Origin: an uncultured Kiloniellales bacterium
GTDB lineage: Bacteria > Pseudomonadota > Alphaproteobacteria > Kiloniellales > JAKSDN01
Assembly (NCBI GenBank): GCA_947259625.1
Contig: CAMYMY010000326.1
Coordinates: forward strand, 1-5,241
Reading direction: 5' to 3'
Length of the DNA: 5,241 nucleotides
Below are positions 1 to 5,241 of this stretch, in pieces; the stretch's first letter is position 1, and every line of letters starts with the position of its first letter. The notes beneath the pieces were generated by a model. It searched no databases. It saw only the letters and a program-made list of their open reading frames with translations, and had not been told where the DNA came from. The position numbers and the translations under genes were made by a program.

Positions 1-6
1 GCCGCG

Positions 7-2784
7 TCAGCGGAGGCGCGGGGCGATCAGCAGCTTGTAGAACTCGACCACGACCAAGAGCGACAAGGCGACCGGCGCCACGATGAACCAGTCCGCCAGG
101 CCGATCGGCTGCACGTCCAGCACCTCGCGCAGCCCCGGCAGGTACATGGCGGAGATGTGCAGGACTTGGGCGCCGAGCGCGGCGAAGACCACGAAGGGAT
201 TGGCCGCAACGGAAACCTTGAAGACCGAGCGCGTTTCGGACCGGGCGTTGAAGACGTGCACGTTCTCGAACAGCACGAGGAGCAGCAGCAGGAGGTTGCG
301 CGCCGCGGCCGTGTCCATGCCCTGATCCAGGCACCAGCCATAGAAGACGAAGGCCACGGCGCCCACGTAGACCCCGGATATCAGGACCTGAACGATCATA
401 CGCCGGTCGAACAACGGCTGACCCGGCGGCCGCGGCCGGCGCTGGAGCACGCCGGGCTCGCCCCGCTCGAAGGCCAGTGCGACGGTCTGGGCCCCTTCGG
501 TCACCAGATTGAGCCACAACAGCTGGACGGCGAAGAGGGGGATCGGCAGACCCGCGAGGATAGCGAAGAGAAACAGCGCGATCTCGGCCAGACCCATGGC
601 GATCAGCAGGAAGATCAGCTTGCGTACGTTGTCGTAGGCGATGCGGCCCTCCTCGACGCCGCCGACGATGGAGGCGAAGTTGTCGTCGGCGAGCAGCAGC
701 TCGGCGGCGCCGCGCGCCACGTCGGTCCCGCCGCGGCCCATGGCGACACCTATGTCGGCGGCCGAGAGCGCCGGCGCATCGTTGACCCCATCGCCGCTGA
801 CCGCGACGACCTCGCCGGCGCGCCGCAGGGCCTGCACGATGGCGAGCTTCTGTACCGGCTCGACCCGGGCAAAGACGCGTGCGCCCGCCACCCGCCGGTC
901 GAAGGCATCCGGGTCGTCCCGGGCCTCGGCCAGCTCCGCGCCGGTCGCCACCTCGCCCACGTCCCGGGCGATATCGAGTTGGCGTGCGATGGCCAGCGCC
1001 GTATCCGGATGATCGCCGGTGACCATGACGACAGTGATTCCGGCGGCGCGGCACCGCGCCACGGCCTCGGGCACCTCCGGGCGCACCGGGTCGATCAAGC
1101 CTACCAAGCCGAGCAATTCCAGATCGCGCAGGGCCTCCGGCGCCGCGGCGAGCGCAGCGTCCATGGCCACGGTGCCGCGCGCGACCGCGATCACCCGGTA
1201 GCCGTCGGCGGCCAACCGATCGGCCTCGGCGAGCGCGGCGACCCGGTCCAGGCCCGCGCACATGGGCAGCAGGACTTCGGCGGCCCCCTTGACGTGGGCG
1301 ACGGCCTGCGCCTCGCCCGCTTTGCCCGCGCGGATGAAGCCGGCGCCATAGCGCCGATGCGGCTCGTAGGGGATAAGACCCAGTTGCGGCGCCGAGGCGC
1401 GCAGCGCCCGCGGGTCGAGACCGAGCTTCGCGGCCAGGACCAGGAAAGCGACGTCCACGGTATCGCCCAGATGCTCCACCTCGCCGCCGGTGAAGCGGAT
1501 GCTCGCCTCGTTGCACAGCGCGCCGGTCTCGGCGAGACGCAGAAGAGCGGCCCGCTCCCCGGGCGCCGGTTCGCCTCCCGCCAGCACGACCGCGCCCTGC
1601 GGCCGGTAACCTTCCCCGCCGACCTCCGCCAATAGCGGCGGGACGCCCGCGCCGGTGCGCTCGGCGCCGAACAGGAGAACCCGTTTGACCGTCAGCTCGT
1701 TGCACGTCAGCGTCCCCGTCTTGTCGCTGGCGATCAGCGTACAGGCGCCGAGCCCCTCGACCGCCGGTAGGGCGCGGACGATCACGTTGCGGCGCGCCAT
1801 GCGCGTGCTGGCGATCGACAGGGCCACGGTGATGGCCACCGGCATTCCCTCGGGGATGGCCGCCACGGCGAGCGCGACCGCGAACAGGAACACGGTGACG
1901 ACCGGCAGGCCCTGTGCCAACTGGACGCCGGCGAGCAGGACGATCAGACCCAGGGTGACGAGGCCGACCACGCGGCTGAGCTGCTCGAGCCGAACCACGA
2001 GGGGCGGCGGCGCGGCCGCCCCCGACACCAAGGCCGCGGCGATCCGGCCGACCTGGGTCGCGCCGCCGGTTGCCGCGACCACGCCGGTCGCCCTGCCCAG
2101 CTGCACTGTGGTGCCGGCGTGCAGCATGTTACGGCGCTCCACAAGCGGCGTGGCCGGGGCGAGCACGGACTCGGCGTCCTTGGTGACCGGTGTCGATTCG
2201 CCGGTCAGTAGGGACTCGTCGACGGTCACCTCCCACCCCACCAGCAGGCGCAGATCGGCCGGCACCAGCGTGCCGGACTCCAGCTTCACAACGTCGCCCG
2301 GCACCAGCTCCAAGGCGTCGACCTGCCGGGGTGCGCCGTCGCGCAGCACGACGACGACGTTGCGGATCAGCGCGTCCAGCGCGGCGGCGCTGGTCTCGGC
2401 CGTCCATTCCTGGTAGGTGCCGATCGCCGCGTTGGACTGGAGCACCACGAAGATGAAGGCGGCGTCGGTGAACTCGCCGACACCGAGCGACACGGCGGTC
2501 GCGCCGAGCAGCAGGTAGACCAAAGGGTTCTTGAACTGGTGCAAATAGATCCGGACCAGGCCCGCCCGCGCGGACCGCGGCAGCTCGTTCGGCCCGTGGT
2601 CGCGAAGCCGCGCAGCCGCTTCGTCTTCCGCCAGGCCGTGCTCTGCGGAGGCCAGGACCGTCAGGGCTTCCGACGACGTCAGCGCGTGCCACGCGCGCGA
2701 GGCGAGGGTCGCCGGCCGCGGTTCCGGAGGATCCGCCCGGTCGGTCGCGCTTGGGGCCTCGGACTCCATCACGGGGAGCAGCAT
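7..2784 (-). CDS. P2-type cation-transporting ATPase (SERCA/PacL-like)
   Basis: ATP-driven inner-membrane cation pump, complete at about 925 residues from the ATG at 2784. In order: a polar proline-rich leader; a cation-ATPase N-terminal domain (about 30-70); M1-M2 (about 85-130); actuator domain with TGES (194-197); M3-M4 with PEGMP (311-315); phosphorylation motif DKTGTLT (Asp354); nucleotide-binding Lys499 in KGAAE; hinge TGD (589-591) and GDGVND (664-669); then M5-M10. Acidic or polar cation-site residues are retained: Glu312 in M4, Glu734 in M5, Asn759/Thr762/Glu763 in M6 and Glu840 in M8. By eye, the M5 Asn of SERCA (N768) aligns with Gly731, so Ca2+ is plausible but not certain; Mn2+ or monovalent cations are alternatives. 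No heavy-metal-binding N-terminal domain is present, which argues against the copper/zinc class. Start choice: a TTG at 2808 would add 8 residues and an ATG at 2769 would remove 5. I prefer 2784 because of a weak GGAA ahead of it. Stop is TGA at 7-9. Confidence 0.96.
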   Translation of the reverse strand: MLLPVMESEAPSATDRADPPEPRPATLASRAWHALTSSEALTVLASAEHGLAEDEAAARLRDHGPNELPRSARAGLVRIYLHQFKNPLVYLLLGATAVSLGVGEFTDAAFIFVVLQSNAAIGTYQEWTAETSAAALDALIRNVVVVLRDGAPRQVDALELVPGDVVKLESGTLVPADLRLLVGWEVTVDESLLTGESTPVTKDAESVLAPATPLVERRNMLHAGTTVQLGRATGVVAATGGATQVGRIAAALVSGAAAPPPLVVRLEQLSRVVGLVTLGLIVLLAGVQLAQGLPVVTVFLFAVALAVAAIPEGMPVAITVALSIASTRMARRNVIVRALPAVEGLGACTLIASDKTGTLTCNELTVKRVLLFGAERTGAGVPPLLAEVGGEGYRPQGAVVLAGGEPAPGERAALLRLAETGALCNEASIRFTGGEVEHLGDTVDVAFLVLAAKLGLDPRALRASAPQLGLIPYEPHRRYGAGFIRAGKAGEAQAVAHVKGAAEVLLPMCAGLDRVAALAEADRLAADGYRVIAVARGTVAMDAALAAAPEALRDLELLGLVGLIDPVRPEVPEAVARCRAAGITVVMVTGDHPDTALAIARQLDIARDVGEVATGAELAEARDDPDAFDRRVAGARVFARVEPVQKLAIVQALRRAGEVVAVSGDGVNDAPALSAADIGVAMGRGGTDVARGAAELLLADDNFASIVGGVEEGRIAYDNVRKLIFLLIAMGLAEIALFLFAILAGLPIPLFAVQLLWLNLVTEGAQTVALAFERGEPGVLQRRPRPPGQPLFDRRMIVQVLISGVYVGAVAFVFYGWCLDQGMDTAAARNLLLLLLVLFENVHVFNARSETRSVFKVSVAANPFVVFAALGAQVLHISAMYLPGLREVLDVQPIGLADWFIVAPVALSLLVVVEFYKLLIAPRLR

Positions 2785-2816
2785 GCGAGGTTCCGCGCCG
2801 CGCAACAAGCGCCGCG

Positions 2817-2882
2817 TCAGTTCACGAACTGGCTGAGGCCCGGAAGGACGAAGTACAGAACCAGGGTCGTGCGGATAAGCAT
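2817..2882 (-). CDS. Possible 21-residue hydrophobic mini-ORF
   Basis: An ATG at 2882 opens a 21-codon frame ending in TGA at 2817-2819, 32 nt before the preferred ATPase ATG. The peptide is strongly hydrophobic (MLIRTTLVLYFVLPGLSQF then VN): a short basic start followed by a stretch long enough to span or lie in a membrane. A loose GGACGAG lies upstream of the ATG. In-frame sequence before the ATG reaches a stop near 2946 without another good start. It could be a small membrane protein, a leader peptide coupling translation to the pump, or chance. I do not recognise it, and its length alone gives little statistical support. Confidence 0.3.
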   Translation of the reverse strand: MLIRTTLVLYFVLPGLSQFVN

Positions 2883-2942
2883 CGTCGGGCTCGTCCGAAA
2901 TGCGTCTTGAGAAACGGTTGGTTTGCTACGACCGCCCCGTTT

Positions 2943-3236
2943 TCAGATACCCGGCTCGCCGGCCGGGGCGTCGAGGCTGCGCCACTCCTCGCCCGCGGCC
3001 ACCAGGCAGCTCACGCCCTTGGGCGAGGTCACGATGATGGTCCAGGTGCCGCCACTGGTGTTGCTGAGGACCTCGACCAACTTGCCGTCGTTGCCCACTC
3101 CGATGGCCACCGAGGTCTCCTGATACTTTTGCGCCAGCTGCTCGACGATCTTCTTCCGCGTCTCGCAGGTAGGCGCCGCCGACGCGGCCGAGGCCACGAT
3201 CGACAAGGCCGTGCCAAGGGTGAGAATCTTCCACAT
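2943..3236 (-). CDS. Small secreted protein of unknown function, two cysteines
   Basis: A 97-residue protein with a clear Sec signal peptide: short n-region MWK, hydrophobic core at about 4-18, and an AxA-type cleavage site around Ala20/Ala21. The mature part is about 77 residues. It has a charged helical stretch (about 25-40, CETRKKIVEQLAQKY), a probable beta-rich middle (about 43-70, with the GGTWTIIV core), and a C-terminal SCLVAAGEEW motif. Cys24 and Cys77 are the only cysteines and probably form one disulfide after export, so a periplasmic location is likely. The ATG at 3236 is preceded by GGGA about 9 nt upstream; the stop is TGA at 2943-2945. It resembles an unnamed type of small exported protein that I associate with alphaproteobacteria; no function is known to me. 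It sits between the broken dehydrogenase and the pump on the same strand, with a gap on either side, so an operon link is unproven. Confidence 0.85.
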   Translation of the reverse strand: MWKILTLGTALSIVASAASAAPTCETRKKIVEQLAQKYQETSVAIGVGNDGKLVEVLSNTSGGTWTIIVTSPKGVSCLVAAGEEWRSLDAPAGEPGI

Positions 3237-3269
3237 CGCTGCTTTTCCCGGTTCCGTGGTGTCCTTAGG

Positions 3270-3282
3270 GTTCGACTCGAAC
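3270..3282. promoter_or_regulatory. Perfect palindrome GTTCGA-C-TCGAAC, possible operator
   Basis: Six-base arms match exactly around one central base. The element ends 34 bp upstream of the ATG of the secreted-protein gene. A second palindrome, CCTA-TC-TAGG, lies just beyond at 3286-3295. The position suits a regulator-binding site, but no regulator is known and short palindromes arise by chance. Confidence 0.25.
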
Positions 3283-3328
3283 GCCCCTATCTAGGCACCA
3301 ACTCCCCGGCCGGCTCGAAATGTGGTTT

Positions 3329-3345
3329 CGGGGTCTTCGGCCCCG
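3329..3345. other. Short hairpin with C(UUCG)G loop
   Basis: CGGGG (3329-3333) pairs with CCCCG (3341-3345). Read on the plus strand, the loop closes as C-TTCG-G with one bulged T; C(UUCG)G is a well-known extra-stable RNA tetraloop. No T-run follows on either strand, so it is not a standard intrinsic terminator. Confidence 0.35.
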
Positions 3346-3355
3346 TTCGTCTCGC

Positions 3356-3403
3356 CGCTCCCGGTGTGATCGCTCTTGCCTTCGGCCGAGCGAATCGGGA
3401 GCG
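3356..3403. other. Nested 48-nt hairpin in the intergenic region
   Basis: The outer arms CGCTCCCG (3356-3363) and CGGGAGCG (3396-3403) are perfect 8-bp complements. Inside, TCGCTC (3370-3375) pairs with GAGCGA (3388-3393), and GCC (3378-3380) pairs with GGC (3384-3386) around a three-base loop. The internal loop is asymmetric: 6 nt on one side and 2 on the other. This could be a structured leader, a terminator without a U-tract, part of a small RNA, or a dispersed palindromic repeat. The strand cannot be decided from the sequence. Confidence 0.45.
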
Positions 3404-3506
3404 TCCTGATGCTAGAGCTAGCGGAATGCGGCCCGGGGTTAAATCAGGTATTCCACGATCAGATATCTTACCTATGCGCCGGACGGCCGCTCCAAGGCCC
3501 GGGGCG

Positions 3507-3529
3507 TTCGGCGGACCAAGATCGCCGAA
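3507..3529 (-). terminator. Weak candidate terminator hairpin after the dehydrogenase
   Basis: TTCGGCG (3507-3513) and CGCCGAA (3523-3529) form a perfect 7-bp stem with a 9-nt loop, 58 nt past the dehydrogenase stop. There is no U-rich tail, so intrinsic termination is doubtful; it may only stabilise a 3' end. Confidence 0.25.
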
Positions 3530-3587
3530 GAACGGGACGACGGTCGGCCGGGAGGACGAGTAGGCGCATCCCGGCGCGTCTCCGCCG

Positions 3588-4938
3588 TCACACGCGCAGC
3601 ACCTTGCCCGGGTTCATGATGTTGTCCGGGTCGAGCGCCTGCTTGACCTGGCGCATCACCGAAACTGCCTCGCCGTGCTCGGCGGTGAGGAAATCCATCT
3701 TGCCGTAGCCGATGCCGTGCTCGCCGGTGCAGGTGCCGCCCATGGCGAGCGCGCGCAGCACCATGCGGTCGTTGATCTCCTGGCTCCGTGCCATCTCGGC
3801 CTTGTCGTCCGGATCGAGGATGAAGCAGACGTGGAAGTTGCCGTCGCCCACGTGGCCCACGATCGGCGCCAGGAGGCCGGACACCTCGATCTCCTGCTTG
3901 GTCTCGGAGATGCACTCGGCCAGGCGCGAGATCGGCACGCAGACGTCGGTCGCCCAGCCCTTGGCCCCGGGCCGCAGCGCGAGCGCCGCATAGTAGGCGT
4001 CGTGGCGGGCTTGCCAGAGCTTGCTGCGCTCCTCCTGCAGGGTCGCCCAGCGGAACGCCCCGCCGCCGTACTCGGCGGTGATCTCGCCCACCGTCTCGGC
4101 CTGCTCCTGCACGCCGCGCTCGCTGCCGTGGAACTCGAAGAACAGGGTCGGCAGGACCGGGTAATCGAACTCCGCGTACTTGTTGATCGCGTCCATCTGG
4201 ACCTCGTCGAGCAGCTCGATGCGCGCCACGGGGATGCCCATCTGGATGGTGGTGATCACGGTATTGACCGCCCCGTCCAGCGTCTCGAAGGAACAGACCG
4301 CCGCCGAGACCGCCTCGGGGATGCCATAGAGCCGGAGCTGGATCTCGGTGATCACGCCCAGCGTGCCCTCCGAACCGATCATGAGCCGGGTCAGGTCGTA
4401 GCCCGCCGCGGACTTGCGCGCCCGCCCACCGGTCCTGATAATCCGCCCGTCGGCCAGCACCACCGTGAGGCCCAGCACGTTCTCGCGCATGGTGCCGTAG
4501 CGCACGGCGTTGGTGCCCGAGGCCCGGGTCGCGGTCATGGGGAAAGAACAGCCCGGTATTGTGCAGGTGCGTGTTGAGCTGCTTGCGGGTGACGCCGGCC
4601 TGAACCCGGCAGTCCTGGTCCTCGGCGTTGACCTCGAGAACCTGGCCCATCCCGGTCACGTCGATCGAAATGCCGCCGTGGAGCGCGGCCACATGGCCCT
4701 CGAGCGAGGTGCCCGTGCCGAAGGGGATGACCGGGCGCTTGTGCGCCGCGCAGATCCTGACGATCTCGGCGACTTCCTCTGTGCTCTGGGCAAAGGCGAC
4801 CGCGTCGGGCGCGTGGGTCGGGTGATAGGACTCGTCGTGCCCATGCTGCTCGCACACCGCCGCCGAGGTCGACAGCCGCTCGCCGAGCAGCGCGCGCAGC
4901 TGCTCGATCACCGGGTCCTTGAGCGATGTTTCGGCCAT
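3588..4938 (-). pseudogene. Frameshifted FAD-binding D-lactate dehydrogenase/GlcD-family oxidoreductase
   Basis: Remains of a flavoprotein that would oxidise a 2-hydroxy acid (D-lactate or glycolate type) and pass electrons to the respiratory chain. The first frame (4938-4540, 133 residues, MAETSLKDPV to NTGLFFP) carries the FAD_binding_4 start with PFGTGTSLEGH at 72-82. The second frame (4538-3588, 316 residues, from MTATRASGTNAVRYG) carries RARKSAAGYDL, MIGSEGTLGVITE, then the FAD-oxidase C-terminal domain with GHVGDGNFH, GTCTGEHGIGYGK and the terminal NPGKVL. Intact relatives have about 11 residues of the type (I/V)DPGADAS(L/I)GG between FFP and the M(T/A)ATRASG stretch. Only one C remains there, so about 32 nt appear deleted; restoring them gives 460 residues, a usual length. 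The loss shifts the frame and removes a flavin-contacting motif. The ATG at 4938 has GGGGAG 9 nt upstream and a promoter about 37 nt upstream. Relatives are named Dld or GlcD; the substrate is not resolved. A sequencing or assembly error is possible. Confidence 0.88.
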
Positions 4939-4974
4939 GACCTTCGTCTCCCCGCGCAATCTCGCTTCATCCAG

Positions 4975-4983
4975 ATCATAGCA
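4975..4983 (-). promoter_or_regulatory. Extended -10 promoter of the dehydrogenase
   Basis: On the minus strand TGC-TATGAT matches an extended -10 element (TGn plus a hexamer one base off TATAAT). Transcription would start near 4968, giving a leader of about 30 nt that includes the GGGGAG ribosome site. The -35 region (TGCGTC at 17-bp spacing) is poor, which an extended -10 can compensate for. This supports the start at 4938 rather than the longer frame opening at 5091. Confidence 0.5.
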
Positions 4984-5070
4984 GAGGTGGCCAAGGGACG
5001 CACCCTCGGGGAAATCGGGTAATTCGGGCAAACGAGCCCATGCAAAGGCAAGCAGGCGTTCGCTGCCACG

Positions 5071-5089
5071 GACCGGCGCCGAACCGGTC
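5071..5089 (-). terminator. Candidate terminator hairpin after the right-edge gene
   Basis: GACCGG (5071-5076) and CCGGTC (5084-5089) form a perfect 6-bp GC-rich stem with a 7-nt loop, starting 11 nt past the stop of the right-edge gene. No T-run follows, so it may be a weak or Rho-assisted end. Confidence 0.3.
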
Positions 5090-5100
5090 ATCCTTGCGGT

Positions 5101-5241
5101 TCAGCTGGCGGTGTCCCTTGGTGCCCGATCTCGGAGCAGCGGCTGCAAGGCCTGTTCGACTTTCTCCATGGCGACTCCAACGGCCATGATTTCGCTCTGC
5201 TCGATGGCTGAGATCATCTTGTCGACGACTTCGGTTTGCGC
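5101..5241 (-). CDS. C-terminal end of an unrecognised protein (cut by window edge)
   Basis: The minus frame is open from the right edge to TGA at 5101-5103, giving the last 46 residues of a gene whose start lies outside the window. The segment begins AQTEVVDKMISAIEQSEI and continues with AVGVAMEKVEQALQPLL, then a polar tail ending RDTAS. It looks like one or two amphipathic alpha-helices and has no cysteine. Third positions favour G/C, though less strongly than in the neighbours. I do not recognise the family. The dehydrogenase has its own promoter downstream, so co-transcription is not required. An internal ATG (5217) could be a start, but an upstream one is more likely. Confidence 0.55.
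   Translation of the reverse strand, partial: AQTEVVDKMISAIEQSEIMAVGVAMEKVEQALQPLLRDRAPRDTAS

Larger units (their letters stand above)
3237..3587. other. Intergenic region rich in inverted repeats
   Basis: These 351 bases separate the end of the dehydrogenase pseudogene from the start of the secreted protein. I see no convincing gene on either strand. The region holds a 7-bp stem at 3507-3529, an AT-richer patch at about 3438-3476 with the palindrome AGATATCT (3461-3468) inside AGGTA-N18-TACCT arms (3446-3473), a perfect GCTAG-AG-CTAGC palindrome (3411-3422), a nested hairpin (3356-3403), a short C(UUCG)G hairpin (3329-3345), and two palindromes close to the small gene (3286-3295 and 3270-3282). 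The promoter of the secreted-protein gene should be here, but no good -35/-10 pair stands out. Confidence 0.6.

Noticed and set aside
157..1635. Plus-strand 492-codon ORF
   Set aside because: It is wholly antisense to the well-conserved ATPase gene. Its composition shows no recognisable domain and is typical of a GC-rich shadow frame.
2913..2942. Terminator after the secreted-protein gene
   Set aside because: Only a 4-5 bp stem (AACGG/CCGTT) with a long loop and a short T-run can be drawn, which is too weak to call.
3266..3300. tRNA-like 3' end (GGTTCGACTC followed by CACCA)
   Set aside because: The stems needed for a T-arm and acceptor do not pair in the right register, and no D-arm, anticodon arm or 5' acceptor strand is found upstream.
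3376..3708. Plus-strand 110-codon ORF across the intergenic region
   Set aside because: It runs into the antisense of the dehydrogenase, becomes arginine/serine-rich, has no recognisable motif, and covers the hairpin structures.
4536..4545. Programmed +1 frameshift at the CCC-C run
   Set aside because: CCC followed by C can promote +1 slippage and would join the two frames. The joined product would still lack the PGADA-type segment, so a deletion explains the data better.
3472..5091. A single 539-codon minus-strand ORF as one protein
   Set aside because: Only its residues up to FFP match the dehydrogenase. The 51 residues before MAETSLKD overlap the promoter and are unlike the family. Beyond the junction the translation is arginine-rich nonsense, and the true C-terminus is in another frame.

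Overview
This is a GC-rich bacterial window with strongly G/C-biased third codon positions. Every convincing gene lies on the minus strand. Protein style (a secreted two-cysteine small protein, an LDHD/GlcD-type flavin dehydrogenase, a PEGMP-type P-ATPase) suggests a proteobacterium, probably an alphaproteobacterium; this is inferred from general resemblance and was not tested by a search.

Reading in the direction of transcription (right to left): (i) the 3' end of an unrecognised gene runs in from the right edge and stops at 5101; (ii) a short gap holds a hairpin and a good extended -10 promoter; (iii) a broken FAD-binding dehydrogenase of the D-lactate dehydrogenase (cytochrome)/glycolate oxidase GlcD family occupies 4938-3588. 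It has lost about 32 nt at 4539/4540, which shifts the frame and removes the expected PGADA-type flavin-binding segment; (iv) a 351-base gap (3587-3237) has no gene but is rich in inverted repeats, including a nested hairpin with a perfect 8-bp outer stem; (v) a 97-residue predicted periplasmic protein of unknown function spans 3236-2943; (vi) a possible 21-residue hydrophobic mini-ORF lies at 2882-2817; (vii) a complete P2-type (SERCA/PacL-like) cation-transporting ATPase fills 2784-7, ending just inside the left edge.

The genes do not form an obvious pathway. The ATPase is a membrane ion pump, the small protein is exported, and the dehydrogenase would have fed electrons from a 2-hydroxy acid into respiration if intact. 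Same-strand layout permits read-through, but the gaps suggest separate units. I see no mobile element, CRISPR array, rRNA or tRNA, and no convincing new multi-gene system. The items most worth checking are the precise lesion in the dehydrogenase, the structured intergenic region, and the hydrophobic mini-ORF ahead of the pump.
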